64,000 bases of DNA from Alkalibacterium sp. AK22 (lineage in GTDB: Bacteria > Bacillota > Bacilli > Lactobacillales > Carnobacteriaceae_A). A program made the translations under genes and the position numbers. Every line of letters starts with the position of its first letter. Positions within the stretch are counted from its first letter, which is position 1. The notes under the pieces are model-generated. The model searched no databases and had not been told where the DNA came from. It worked only from the letters and a program-made list of their open reading frames with translations. Below are positions 8,821 through 18,130 of this stretch, piece after piece. The DNA lies in assembly GCF_000585255.1 (NCBI RefSeq), contig NZ_JANL01000015.1:96246-160245 (forward strand), written 5' to 3'.

Positions 8821-9699
8821 ATGGACAAAAAAAGACTGATTATTTATCCGCTATTATTTTTGGCTACGCTTGCAATTTCTACACAAGGCTTTACCAATAT
8901 CGGTTTTGATGGCTTGCTGGTTCCGTTGATCTTTACTTTTATTTACTTCACGACGATTTTTCTGATTGCTACGGCTATCAAGAACAATTCGATTGTAGAT
9001 ATCGGATGGGGAATGGGCTTTGTGATTGGCAGTTGGCTGACTCTTTTTGTGACAGGAGATCCGACACTGCTGTCCTACATTATTGTCGGCTTTATTACAG
9101 TCTGGGGAACCCGGCTGTCGCTGCGTCTGTTGAAACGCAACTGGGGCAAGCCTGAAGACTTCCGCTATGCCCAGTGGCGAAAGGAATGGGGAGAAAAAGT
9201 CGTACTTATCGCTTTCTTCCGAGTGTTTATGGTACAAGGAATTATTAACTTTATTGTCGGCTCTGCCAGTTATTCGATCATCCGCTTTAATACTTTTCAG
9301 TTTGAAGGAGCAGGTCAGTTTATCATCTATGCGGGCCTTTTAGTTGCTTTGACCGGTCTGTTCTTTGAGGTAGTCGGAGACGAGCAGCTGAGACAGCACA
9401 TCAATAAAAAGTCCGGGAAGCTTCTGCAGTCTGGACTGTGGTCAGTGACCCGTCATCCTAATTATTTTGGGGAAATCCTAATCTGGATCGGTTTGTATGT
9501 GAGTGGCCTGCCGATGATGTTCAACGGGGATATCAGCCCGATTTACTATGGCTTGCTGGTGATTTCGCCGGTAATCATGAGTGCAGTCCTGATCAAAATA
9601 TCTACACCCCTTTTAGAGAAAAACATGGAAAAATACGATGCCTGGGAAGACTACAAACAGCGGGTACCGATGATCTTCCCTTGGGGTAAAAAAGGATAA
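8821..9699 (+). CDS. DUF1295 family membrane protein (steroid 5-alpha-reductase/ICMT-like fold)
   Basis: A 292-residue integral membrane protein with about seven hydrophobic segments. The C-terminal signature VTRHPNYFGEILIWIG (near residue 217) is the cofactor-binding motif shared by DUF1295, isoprenylcysteine methyltransferases and steroid 5-alpha reductases, so a lipid or sterol-like NAD(P)H- or SAM-linked reaction is plausible. The frame extends 15 codons upstream, but ATG 8821 has AGGTG in front and begins a normal hydrophobic N-terminus. Downstream come a DAK2-DegV protein and a DUF2177 protein, which suggests a role in membrane lipid modification. No enzymatic activity can be asserted. 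Confidence 0.85.
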   Translation: MDKKRLIIYPLLFLATLAISTQGFTNIGFDGLLVPLIFTFIYFTTIFLIATAIKNNSIVDIGWGMGFVIGSWLTLFVTGDPTLLSYIIVGFITVWGTRLSLRLLKRNWGKPEDFRYAQWRKEWGEKVVLIAFFRVFMVQGIINFIVGSASYSIIRFNTFQFEGAGQFIIYAGLLVALTGLFFEVVGDEQLRQHINKKSGKLLQSGLWSVTRHPNYFGEILIWIGLYVSGLPMMFNGDISPIYYGLLVISPVIMSAVLIKISTPLLEKNMEKYDAWEDYKQRVPMIFPWGKKG

Positions 9700-9795
9700 A
9701 GTACACAAGTAAACGCTGAAGGCACTGATGTTTTTAGCCTGGCACAATCAGCCAGCTGTCTGTCAGTCGACCATCAGGAGAGAAGGGGAGAAAAA

Positions 9796-11565
9796 ATGGA
9801 AACAATAACGTACAACGAACTGTATATCGGCCTGATAAACGGGGCGAGAGAAGTCATGAATAACCGGCTGTTTTTGAACGATATCAATGTTTTTCCGGTA
9901 GCAGACGGGGATACCGGAAGTAATTTGTTTTCGACGATGCACAGTATCGTGCACCGCTCGGAACTCAAGGAGGACACAAAAACGACGCTGGAAGCAATCG
10001 CAGATTCTGCCATCGTTGGAGCACGAGGAAACTCAGGTCTGATTTTTGCCCAGTATTTTCAGGGGCTCAGTGAGGGGATCACTGACGAGGACGTAATTAC
10101 CAAAGAGAGCTTTACCTCAGCCATTAAAGCTGGGATGGAGTACGCCTACCGTGCAGTCGAGAACCCGGTAGAAGGTACGATGCTGACGACGATGGCTGTT
10201 TTTTATGAGGCGCTGACCAAAGAAGGGGCCAGCCATGAAGCCTTTGACCAGCTGTTGGAGTCGGCTTTCGAGAAAGTGGATCAGGCTGTGGAGCATACAA
10301 CGGAACAACTGAAAGTACTGAAAAAGTCAGCAGTTGTGGATTCTGGAGCAAAAGGCTTTGCCTATTTTGTCAGAGGTCTCGTTGACGGGATACAGGGGAA
10401 AGTTATTTCAGAGGAAACGGTTGAGCCGCTGGAAACAATCCCTACCATCAGCGAAGGCGAGCATGAAATTGGGAAATACCGCTACTGCACGGAAGCGCTG
10501 ATCGAACCGAACTCAGCGGATGCAGATTTGAAGAATCTTCTATCAGATATTGGTGATTCTATTGTCCAGGTCAAAGGCAAGTCGAAGACCCGGCTGCATA
10601 TCCATACCAATAATCCGGCTGAAATGTTCGACCGGTTGTCCGACCAAGGCAAAATCATCGAACAAAAAGTAGACGACATGGTCAGACAGTATGACCGTAT
10701 CCATAACCGTAAGTACGAGACAGTCATCGTAACGGATTCCATTGCCGATCTGCCGGAAGAGATGCTGGATGATGCCCAAGTTCATGTAGTGAATATCTCT
10801 CTGCTTGTTGGCGAAGAAACGTATATCGACAAGCTGACAATCACGAATGAGAAGTTGTTCGAACTTGCCAAAAACAAGCAAGTTCATCCGACCTCTTCTC
10901 AGCCGACGACCAAAACAGTCGAGGATGCTTACCGTTATCTGCTCAGTTACTACGACAACGTTATCGTGTTTTCTGTAGCTAAAGCTTTGAGCGGGACTTA
11001 CAACGTGTTCACCAAAGCAGCTGAACCCTTCAATAAGGAAAAAGAGACAATCCAGGTTATCGATACAAAGCAGAACTCAGTAGCTGAGGGACTGATTGTT
11101 TGGCAGGCAATTCAGAATCTTAAAGCCGGCAAGTCAGTTGATGACATTATGTCCGACGCAAGACAAGCAATCAGTGATTCTAAAATACTGGTCAAAATCA
11201 ATACACTGGACAATATGATTGCTTCAGGTAGACTGAGTGTACGGGCAGGCGGCATCGCCAAGAAAGTAGGCTTGAAACCGATTGTTTCCCTGGATGAAAA
11301 GGGAGAAGGAGAAGTCTTCAAGATTGCCTTTCATCCGGAAAAAGCGAAAAAGAAAATTCTGAAGCACCTGAAAGCCTTGAATGAAGACAAAGGCATCAAG
11401 CATTATGCGGTCACCTATGTCGACGATATCAAGCTGGGGAACGCTTTTGCAGATGAGCTGCGGGCAACTCTAGGGAAAGAGCCGGAGTACATCACTGAAA
11501 GTTCCGGGGTCATCGCTGTAGGAGCCGGTAAAGGGGCTGTCGCCGTCGCTTATATAACCAATTAG
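9796..11565 (+). CDS. DAK2 (DhaL-like) and DegV domain fusion protein, fatty-acid-kinase related
   Basis: A 589-residue cytosolic protein. Residues 1-195 form a DAK2 kinase domain with the ADGDTGSN metal/nucleotide loop (near residue 35) and GARGNSG. A linker region follows, and from about residue 300 there is a DegV (EDD) fatty-acid-binding fold with VTDSIADLP, PTSSQPT and SGTY loops. In Staphylococcus aureus the separate proteins FakA (DAK2) and FakB (DegV) phosphorylate exogenous fatty acids for the PlsX/Y pathway; here the catalytic and binding modules are in one chain. This architecture is known in Firmicutes. RBS GAAGGGGAG fixes the start. The next gene follows after 11 bases. Confidence 0.9.
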   Translation: METITYNELYIGLINGAREVMNNRLFLNDINVFPVADGDTGSNLFSTMHSIVHRSELKEDTKTTLEAIADSAIVGARGNSGLIFAQYFQGLSEGITDEDVITKESFTSAIKAGMEYAYRAVENPVEGTMLTTMAVFYEALTKEGASHEAFDQLLESAFEKVDQAVEHTTEQLKVLKKSAVVDSGAKGFAYFVRGLVDGIQGKVISEETVEPLETIPTISEGEHEIGKYRYCTEALIEPNSADADLKNLLSDIGDSIVQVKGKSKTRLHIHTNNPAEMFDRLSDQGKIIEQKVDDMVRQYDRIHNRKYETVIVTDSIADLPEEMLDDAQVHVVNISLLVGEETYIDKLTITNEKLFELAKNKQVHPTSSQPTTKTVEDAYRYLLSYYDNVIVFSVAKALSGTYNVFTKAAEPFNKEKETIQVIDTKQNSVAEGLIVWQAIQNLKAGKSVDDIMSDARQAISDSKILVKINTLDNMIASGRLSVRAGGIAKKVGLKPIVSLDEKGEGEVFKIAFHPEKAKKKILKHLKALNEDKGIKHYAVTYVDDIKLGNAFADELRATLGKEPEYITESSGVIAVGAGKGAVAVAYITN

Positions 11566-11576
11566 GAGGGGAAGCA

Positions 11577-11975
11577 ATGGATTTTCTGATCGTCTACCTG
11601 ATCACTTTTGTCGCCTTTTTTGTAGTCGACATCATCTGGCTCGGGCTTGTAGCCAGAAAGTTTTATAAAGACCAGCTCGGTTTCATTATGAAAGAAAAGA
11701 CAAACTGGACGGCCGCTGTCATTTTTTACTTTATCTTTATTTTTGGTCTGGTCTTTTTTGTTATCGACCCGGCGCTTCAGTCCGGGGAAATTATGGACGC
11801 GTTAATCAGAGGTCTGCTCTTTGGGCTGATGGCCTATTCGACCTATGATCTAACCAACCTGGCCACGCTGGACAAATGGCCGCTTAAAGTGACTATTGTT
11901 GATCTGATCTGGGGAACTACTTTAGGAGGTTTGGTCTCCGTTATCAGCTTCTTCTTTTCTTCCATGATCATTTAA
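11577..11975 (+). CDS. DUF2177 family membrane protein
   Basis: A 132-residue protein with four predicted transmembrane helices and the DUF2177 signatures VVDIIWLGLVARKFY (near residue 18) and YSTYDLTNLATL (near residue 87). Function is unknown. It starts 11 bases after the DAK2-DegV gene behind TTAGGAGGGG, so it is cotranscribed. DUF2177 genes are often found beside DUF1295 genes in other bacteria, as here, which supports a shared membrane-lipid role; this is context inference. Confidence 0.87.
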   Translation: MDFLIVYLITFVAFFVVDIIWLGLVARKFYKDQLGFIMKEKTNWTAAVIFYFIFIFGLVFFVIDPALQSGEIMDALIRGLLFGLMAYSTYDLTNLATLDKWPLKVTIVDLIWGTTLGGLVSVISFFFSSMII

Positions 11976-12016
11976 GTCATCTCGCGGGATGAGTTGACTG
12001 AATAAGATAAACAGCA

Positions 12017-12053
12017 AAACACCGGCAGACCTACTAGGCCTGACGGTGTTTTT
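12017..12053 (+). terminator. Intrinsic terminator after DUF2177 gene
   Basis: AAACACCG and CGGTGTTT frame an inner AG-CCT/AGG-CT stem, followed by a T run. It closes the DUF1295-DAK2/DegV-DUF2177 unit and lies before a convergent gene. Confidence 0.8.
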
Positions 12054-12108
12054 GTTTGGAGAGATGAAATCAGCAATCATCTGAAGGTGAATACAAAATC
12101 CACAGCAC

Positions 12109-12777
12109 CTAAAAGCCTTTCTGCTGGCCCTCGTAAGGAGGCTGTTTGTTATTCATAAACTCCTCAACGCTAGGACCAGACAGCTTTTTTAGCCCTCTGA
12201 TCCCCATGACATAGGTAGTGATCAGCAGAATGATGTTCATTGGCCAGCCCAGGATGTTGTTAAAAATAAAATACAAGTCAAAGGCTCCAGCAATAAAGAG
12301 GGGAATCTGTACAGCCAGACGCATCAGAAAGTAAGCCGCCCATAAAATCGTGACATGACGGTAAGCTGGGCGGATATCGTCTCTTAAATACCATTCGATC
12401 GGCCAGCCTCTGGTCAGATGACTGAGCAAAGCAGCCAGCGGGCGTTTCATAAAGAGCGACACTATGCAGGCTAGCACGATGAGCCCGGTTGAAATCAGGC
12501 CTGGAAGGTAAAAGTTGATGGCTTCCCCGGAAAGGTAGCTCAAGCCGATAGAAAAGAGAGCGCCGCCGGTACCAACCAGGACATATTTTTTTGTATGGCG
12601 TTTAAAGATGCGATAAAGAATGAGTCCCGCAATATAGAGCAAAGTCAGGCCGGCAGCGATTTCCAATGTCAGAAAACGATTGGCCAGGAAAAAGATCAGC
12701 GGGGGGAAAAGAGCATCCACCGTCTTGCGTTCGAAAACAAGCAGGAGCTGTTCCAGCCATTCTTTAAGTTTGTTCAT
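12109..12777 (-). CDS. DUF3159 family membrane protein
   Basis: A 222-residue membrane protein with about six helices. Residues FPPLIFFLANRF (near 24), LSGEAINFYLPGL and WAAYFLMRLAVQIPLF fit the DUF3159 pattern, which is best known from Actinobacteria and has no assigned function. The open frame begins 19 codons further upstream, but ATG 12777 is preceded by GAGGAGGCCC and is the natural start. Its first 14 bases overlap the end of the DUF1475 gene, so the two are translationally coupled. No catalytic residues are recognisable. Confidence 0.75.
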   Translation of the reverse strand: MNKLKEWLEQLLLVFERKTVDALFPPLIFFLANRFLTLEIAAGLTLLYIAGLILYRIFKRHTKKYVLVGTGGALFSIGLSYLSGEAINFYLPGLISTGLIVLACIVSLFMKRPLAALLSHLTRGWPIEWYLRDDIRPAYRHVTILWAAYFLMRLAVQIPLFIAGAFDLYFIFNNILGWPMNIILLITTYVMGIRGLKKLSGPSVEEFMNNKQPPYEGQQKGF

Positions 12778-13111
12778 AAGGGCCTCCTCTTCTTTTGCCG
12801 TTAAGGGCGACCTCCCAGCTGTCATCGGATTCATACAATGCTTTCAGGACATAGACGCTCCCAGTCAAAAAGCCGAAGATCATCATGGCAGTTACCCATA
12901 GGATGATTTTCCAGAGTGTAGTTTCCCGGTAGACGATCCAGATGGAAAAGAGTGCGAAGCCGACATAGAGATCGATCAGGGACATGACGCCCCAGGGATT
13001 GTCGAGCAGAGCCCCGCCGTCGACAAGAAAATCCCCGTTCACAAAGGCATTGACCAGTCCGCCGATCATGGCCAACAGGCAGAGCCAGGCGGTGATTTTA
13101 GCAGCTTTCAT
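12764..13111 (-). CDS. DUF1475 family small membrane protein
   Basis: A 115-residue protein with three or four hydrophobic segments and the DUF1475 landmark NPWGVMSLIDLYVGFALFS near residue 38. Function is unknown. The start at 13111 is set by CAAGGAGGACACC just upstream on the minus strand; a longer frame to 13153 lacks an RBS. The gene is first in a two-gene minus-strand operon with the DUF3159 protein. The charged C-terminus (NGKRRGGPYEQT) is cytoplasmic by the positive-inside rule. Confidence 0.75.
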   Translation of the reverse strand: MKAAKITAWLCLLAMIGGLVNAFVNGDFLVDGGALLDNPWGVMSLIDLYVGFALFSIWIVYRETTLWKIILWVTAMMIFGFLTGSVYVLKALYESDDSWEVALNGKRRGGPYEQT

Positions 13112-13380
13112 AAGGTGTCCTCCTTGGCACTTGAGATAAGCCGGGCAAAGCACTGCTGTTTTCTCAAGTGGATTCGATAGTTACAGTTTACCACAGTTGC
13201 GGTATTTTCGAGTCTTTTGAGAGTGTCAGATCAGCAAGGGCTGGCCCTGGAGTCATAGAAAAGAAAGGCGGCTGGTGGGAGTCAGCTGTTTTGACCGGGC
13301 ATTTAGGCGCTGTTTTGGCCATTAATTGTGCTATTCTATAAGCAGAGAAAAAAGAGCAAGATGAGCAGGGAGGCAAACTT

Positions 13381-14334
13381 ATGAAAGTCATTGTAATCGG
13401 GGGAAGCGGGCATATCGGGACGTATTTGGTACCTATGCTAGTCAGAGAAGGCCATGAAGTGATCATGGTCAGCCGCGGAAGGCGAGAGCCGTATATCAGA
13501 GACTGGGCCTGGGAAAAGGCTGAACATGTGTCTATGAACCGGAGCAAGGATCCAGCCTTTGTGCAGAAAATAGCGGATATGAATGGAGACATAGTGATCG
13601 ATCTGATCTGCTTTGAACTGGACGAGGTCAAAGAGATGGTTGCTGCACTCAAGCAGACAGACTTGTCTCATTACCTGTACTGTTCGACCATTTGGACACA
13701 CGGCCGTGCACAGACGCTGCCAATCGAAGCGGATAGTGTCAAGGAACCATTGGATGAATATGGCCGTCAGAAGTACCTTAGTGAGCAGTATCTGATGCAG
13801 GAATTCAGAAAAAACAACTTCCCCGTAACGATCGTCAGTCCCGGACAGATCTGTGGACCCGGTTGGTCGATCATCAGTCCGCTGGGTTACGGAGACGACA
13901 GTATTTTCCAGACGATCGCAGAAGGTAAGGAAATTTGCCTGCCTAACTTTGGCATGGAGACGCTCCACCCGGTTCATGCAGAAGACGTGGCCCAGGTGTT
14001 TTTCAAGTCAGTGAAGCACCGAAAAGAAGCCTTGGGAGAAAACTTTCATGCCGTCTCGGCAGATGCTCTAACCATTTATGGCTTCACTCAGGCGATGTAC
14101 CGCCTGTTCAGAAAAGAACCCAGAATCGAGTTTCTACCATGGGACCAGTGGTGCGAATATGTTCAAAATGACCGCCAGACCGGTATCGCTTATCATCACC
14201 TGGCCCGAAGCGGCATGTACAGCATCGAAAACGCCAAACAGCTAATCGGCTACAGTCCACGCTACACTTCAGTACAGGTTGTCGAAGCCAGTATTCAAAG
14301 CTATATCGACCGGGGCGTCATCAGTGTAGACTGA
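13381..14334 (+). CDS. NAD(P)-dependent epimerase/dehydratase (extended SDR)
   Basis: A 317-residue Rossmann-fold enzyme with the cofactor motif GGSGHIG at residues 7-13 and an active-site YGRQK (Tyr127-Lys131). C-terminal substrate region residues 180-317 hold LHPVHAEDVAQVF, typical of nucleotide-sugar epimerases or dehydratases. The substrate is not evident; it is not part of a polysaccharide cluster. RBS GGGAGG is 7 bases from the ATG. It is monocistronic, closed by a hairpin at 14350. The catalytic Ser/Thr position is occupied by STIWTHG. Confidence 0.87.
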   Translation: MKVIVIGGSGHIGTYLVPMLVREGHEVIMVSRGRREPYIRDWAWEKAEHVSMNRSKDPAFVQKIADMNGDIVIDLICFELDEVKEMVAALKQTDLSHYLYCSTIWTHGRAQTLPIEADSVKEPLDEYGRQKYLSEQYLMQEFRKNNFPVTIVSPGQICGPGWSIISPLGYGDDSIFQTIAEGKEICLPNFGMETLHPVHAEDVAQVFFKSVKHRKEALGENFHAVSADALTIYGFTQAMYRLFRKEPRIEFLPWDQWCEYVQNDRQTGIAYHHLARSGMYSIENAKQLIGYSPRYTSVQVVEASIQSYIDRGVISVD

Positions 14335-14349
14335 TGTTGATAAAAGAAG

Positions 14350-14383
14350 GGCCGGTCCGGCAAGAAGACGGACCGGGTCTTTA
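14350..14383 (+). terminator. Intrinsic terminator after the epimerase gene
   Basis: CCGGTCCG (14352-14359), a 9-base loop and CGGACCGG (14369-14376), followed by GTCTTTAAAA. The stem is strong but the T run is short. Confidence 0.65.
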
Positions 14384-14538
14384 AAACAGTTAAAACAAAG
14401 GGTGGAGCTGGTTTGCGCCTGCTGTACAAGTGGCGATTCAATCAAACACCCTTCATGTAGAGCAAGTGTGTCTTTGCTTAGCTCTGCTGTTCTTATGTTT
14501 AGATAATAGAATAATAAAAACAAGAGAGGAAAGTACAT

Positions 14539-15690
14539 ATGTCTGATGTAAAAGAAAAAGCACTTCAGGTAAGCAAGGAAATGGGAGGGAAAATAGAGGT
14601 CAATTCCAAGATTAAAATTGACTCCATGGAAGACTTGTCCATAGCCTATACGCCGGGCGTTGCAGCAGTGAGTGCGGCCATTGCTAAAAACAAAAAGGAT
14701 GTCTACACCTATACATCCAAGCGCAACCTTGTGGCTGTCGTGACTGACGGATCAGCTGTGCTGGGGCTGGGTAATATTGGTCCGGAGGCAGCGATACCGG
14801 TCATGGAAGGGAAAGCCGCCCTGTTCAAGCGCTTTGCGGATGTCGACGCGGTACCCATCTCTCTGGATACCAATGATGTAGAAGAAATCATCGCGCATGT
14901 CAAAGCCATCTCCCCGTCTTTTGGGGGGATCAATCTGGAAGACATCAGTGCTCCAAGGTGCTTTGAAATTGAAGAACGATTGAAAGAAGCGCTGGATATT
15001 CCAGTGTTTCATGATGATCAGCACGGGACAGCGATTGTGGTGCTGGCGGGTATTTATAACGCCTTGAAGTTGGCTGAAAAGCAGATAGATGAGGTCAAAG
15101 TCGTCGTGAACGGCGGCGGAGCAGCAGGGGTGGCGATTTCCAGGCGTCTTTTGGCTGCAGGAGTCCAAAACATCATACTGGTCGACAAGGCAGGCATCAT
15201 TTCGGCAGACCAGCCAAATCTTGAGGAACGACATAAAGATATCGCCACCGTAACGAATAAAGACCAGGTCAAGGGAGATCTGAGAACGGCACTTCAGGAT
15301 GCCGATATCTTTGTAGGGGTTTCGGCACCCAATGTTTTGAAAAAAGAATGGATCACTGAGATGAACGACAAGCCGATTATTTTTGCCATGGCAAATCCGG
15401 AGCCTGAGATTGATCCTGCAGAAGCCAAGGCCGGCGGTGCATTTATTGTCGGGACAGGAAGAAGCGATTTTCCGAACCAGATAAACAATGTCCTGGCCTT
15501 TCCGGGCATATTCAGAGGGGCGCTGGATGCCCGGGCTAAAAATATTACAGAGGAAATGCAGATAGCGGCTGCCAAAGGAATCGCGAGTGTTATCAAGGAA
15601 GCGGATCTCACAGTTGACAATATCATTCCCGACGTCTTTGCCCCCGGGGTTGCAACGATTGTCGCCGACAGTGTGAAAAATGCCAAATAA
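14539..15690 (+). CDS. maeE: NAD(P)-dependent malic enzyme, short form
   Basis: A 383-residue cytosolic enzyme that oxidatively decarboxylates L-malate to pyruvate and CO2. General-acid Tyr37 is in AYTPGVA, the VTDGSAVLGLGNIG segment (near residue 68) and HDDQHGTA (near residue 158) hold metal and malate ligands, and the dinucleotide loop GGGAAG is near residue 190. Length matches the short bacterial type without a C-terminal phosphotransacetylase domain. No malate permease or two-component system adjoins, unlike the maePE-maeKR cluster of some lactobacilli, so the symbol rests on family only. RBS GAGAGGAAAG. Confidence 0.9.
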   Translation: MSDVKEKALQVSKEMGGKIEVNSKIKIDSMEDLSIAYTPGVAAVSAAIAKNKKDVYTYTSKRNLVAVVTDGSAVLGLGNIGPEAAIPVMEGKAALFKRFADVDAVPISLDTNDVEEIIAHVKAISPSFGGINLEDISAPRCFEIEERLKEALDIPVFHDDQHGTAIVVLAGIYNALKLAEKQIDEVKVVVNGGGAAGVAISRRLLAAGVQNIILVDKAGIISADQPNLEERHKDIATVTNKDQVKGDLRTALQDADIFVGVSAPNVLKKEWITEMNDKPIIFAMANPEPEIDPAEAKAGGAFIVGTGRSDFPNQINNVLAFPGIFRGALDARAKNITEEMQIAAAKGIASVIKEADLTVDNIIPDVFAPGVATIVADSVKNAK

Positions 15691-16000
15691 CTGAACTGAA
15701 TGGAGAAAGGCTGTTCAGAGCCGAAACTGAAACAAATCCAGACATTAAAATAGACGAAGCCGGTCAGAGTAAAAAAGAGAGACAGTGATGTTTTTCCTTA
15801 ATTTTGACCGGTTATTTTGTGCGTGAGGGGATAAGAGGTTGACCCGTTACCTTAAAACCCGTGCTGACTTCGTCTAGGTGTACTGAACTGACAAATCCAA
15901 ACGAAGCTTTTGCTGGCAAAGTGCTCTCCACCTAGGGCTCTTTAGTGCAGACAAGAGAATCTCCCAAGGCTTCAAGCGCTCAAGCCCCTGTTGTCTCGAG
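15691..16000. other. Intergenic stretch with a weak long hairpin, no gene seen
   Basis: No frame with an RBS was found. CCGGTCAGA (about 15761) and TTTTGACCGG (about 15803-15812), followed by TTATTTTG, form a long-loop hairpin that probably terminates the malic enzyme transcript. The rest is not explained. Confidence 0.4.
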
Positions 16001-16030
16001 TTAAAAAAAGCAGACCGTCCGTGCTATAAT
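16001..16030 (+). promoter_or_regulatory. Promoter of fbp
   Basis: TTAAAA (16001-16006), an 18-base spacer and TATAAT (16025-16030) preceded by TGC, giving an extended -10. It lies 61 bases before the ATG. Confidence 0.65.
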
Positions 16031-16091
16031 ATAAAACAGACACATTGATCAAAATAAAAGCCACGATTCAAAGCCGAGGGGGAGCAACAGG

Positions 16092-18020
16092 ATGAAAGAT
16101 AAATACTTTGAGCTGCTGAAGGAAAAATACAATACACCGGAGTCTGTATATACAGAACTGATGAACCTAGAAGCGATCCAGAACTTACCCAAAGGAACAG
16201 AACTCTACTTGTCCGATGTTCACGGGGCGTCCAAAGAGTTTAAGCATATACTGAAGACAGGATCAGGAAACGTCAGGGAAAAGATAGAAAACTTTTATGG
16301 AGATAGCTGGAACGAGGAGGAAAAGAACCAGTTCAGTCTGCTGATCAGTTATCCCAAAAAAGTCCTGTCCTCCATGCAAGCAAGCGAAAAAACAGACAGC
16401 TGGTATTACCAGACCATCACACACCTGATAGATTTTATCGGTTTTTGTGCAGCTAAATATACCCGCTCAAAGCTCAGAAAAGCCTTGCCTAAAAAGTACC
16501 GCTACATCATTGAAGAGCTCTTGTACACGGACCCGTCTTCTCACAAGGACAGAAACGACTATTACGACAGTATTTTAAACAGGCTCATTGAGCTGAAGCA
16601 AGCCGAGCGCTTTATTGTCTCGTTGTGTGGGGTGATCCCGCGCTTGGTTATCGATCACCTCCACCTTGTTGGGGATATCTTTGACCGCAGTGGGGGTGAG
16701 TACACGGTCATGAAGGAGCTGATGCAGCATCATTCCGTCGATATACAGTGGGGGAACCATGACGTGCTCTGGCTTGGAGCGATGCACGGGTCCAAAGCCA
16801 ACCTCCTGACTCTTTTGCGCATTGCCGCCAGATATGGCTACCTGTATGACCTTGAAAAAACATACGGCTTAAACCTGCGGCCGCTTTTTTTGTATGCTGA
16901 AAATCACTATGCTGAACATGCTGCATTCAAGCCTAAACTGACTTCCGGTACGGAGCGTATTTTCAACAAGGAAAAGGAATCTCTACTTAACCGGGTCCAT
17001 CAGGCCCTGGCTATCATGCAGTTCAAGCTGGAAGGACAGCTAATCGAAAGACGGCCTGAATTCGATATGGACTGGCGAAATATACTGAAGGCTATCGATT
17101 TTGAAAAAGGTAGGATCACGATCGAAGGCAAAACTTACAGCCTGGATGCTTTTCCATACGACAGTATCGATAAGCATGCCCCTAACCAGTTGAATGCCGA
17201 CGAAACCTATATTGTCGAGACCCTGCTTGCCAGTTTTCAGCAGGCTGAAAAAATGAGACGAATCAACAAGTTTCTTTTGCGCAAAGGCAGCATGTATCTG
17301 GTTTATAATGATCAGCTGCTCTATCACGGCTGTATTCCTTTAAAAGAAAATGGGGAGTTTGCCTGCCTGAGGCTCAAAGAGAAAGACTTAAAAGGAAAAG
17401 AACTGCTCGACTTTTTTGAATACCATATCAAAAAAGCGGCTGAGCATCCGGAAAAGCAAGAGGACTTCTCCACAGACCTTGAATGGTATGCCTGGGCAGG
17501 CCCGCTGTCGCCCTTGTTTGGGAGAAACAAAATGACGACTTTTGAGCGCTATTATATTGAAAATGAAGAAACCTACAAAGAAGAGCGGGATCCTTATTTT
17601 GATTTGAGAAATGAAGAAGATACAGCTGATGCTATTCTGCGTGAGTTTGGCTTGAATCCTGAAAAGTCCAAGATCATCAATGGACACACTCCTGTTAAGG
17701 TCAAAAAAGGGGAAGAGCCGGTCAAAGCTGGCGGGAAAGTATTTGTTATCGACGGTGGCATGAATGCAGCCTATCAGAAAACAACCGGAATAGCAGGGTA
17801 TTCTTTGCTGAACAACTCCTACGGCTTCCAGCTGGTCACCCATCAGACTTTCGACACGAGGGACAATTTACTGGGTGAGAAATCAAAAGAAGCGACGCTG
17901 AAGCGTATGATTGACAAGAAGCTGGAGCGCAAACTGATCAAAAATACCACCATCGGCCGGTCTATTCAGGCTCAAATTGAGGATCTTCAATCTCTGATTA
18001 GTTACGTGAACGATGACTGA
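16092..18020 (+). CDS. fbp: Fructose-1,6-bisphosphatase class III
   Basis: A 642-residue cytosolic enzyme of the Firmicutes-specific class III, dephosphorylating fructose 1,6-bisphosphate in gluconeogenesis. It belongs to the calcineurin-like phosphoesterase superfamily: SDVHG (residues 41-45), GDIFDRSG (near 195), WGNHD (near 219), NGHTPV (near 533) and IDGGMN (near 553) carry the metal ligands. Length is typical for the class. RBS GAGGGGGAG. It has its own promoter and stands next to malic enzyme, which feeds pyruvate in the same direction, though no co-transcription is implied. Confidence 0.96.
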   Translation: MKDKYFELLKEKYNTPESVYTELMNLEAIQNLPKGTELYLSDVHGASKEFKHILKTGSGNVREKIENFYGDSWNEEEKNQFSLLISYPKKVLSSMQASEKTDSWYYQTITHLIDFIGFCAAKYTRSKLRKALPKKYRYIIEELLYTDPSSHKDRNDYYDSILNRLIELKQAERFIVSLCGVIPRLVIDHLHLVGDIFDRSGGEYTVMKELMQHHSVDIQWGNHDVLWLGAMHGSKANLLTLLRIAARYGYLYDLEKTYGLNLRPLFLYAENHYAEHAAFKPKLTSGTERIFNKEKESLLNRVHQALAIMQFKLEGQLIERRPEFDMDWRNILKAIDFEKGRITIEGKTYSLDAFPYDSIDKHAPNQLNADETYIVETLLASFQQAEKMRRINKFLLRKGSMYLVYNDQLLYHGCIPLKENGEFACLRLKEKDLKGKELLDFFEYHIKKAAEHPEKQEDFSTDLEWYAWAGPLSPLFGRNKMTTFERYYIENEETYKEERDPYFDLRNEEDTADAILREFGLNPEKSKIINGHTPVKVKKGEEPVKAGGKVFVIDGGMNAAYQKTTGIAGYSLLNNSYGFQLVTHQTFDTRDNLLGEKSKEATLKRMIDKKLERKLIKNTTIGRSIQAQIEDLQSLISYVNDD

Positions 18021-18059
18021 TCAGGCTTTCTTCAAAGCAGGTCAGCTACATTGATAGTT

Positions 18060-18088
18060 AAGAAAGAGGGCTGTTCAAGCCTTCTTTC
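18060..18088 (+). terminator. Probable fbp terminator
   Basis: GAAAGAGGGCT, a short loop and AAGCCTTCTTTC form an imperfect stem 40 bases after the fbp stop. Confidence 0.5.
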
Positions 18089-18130
18089 ACATACATAGGC
18101 AAGCGTGCTACCGATTCTTTAAACGGTCAG

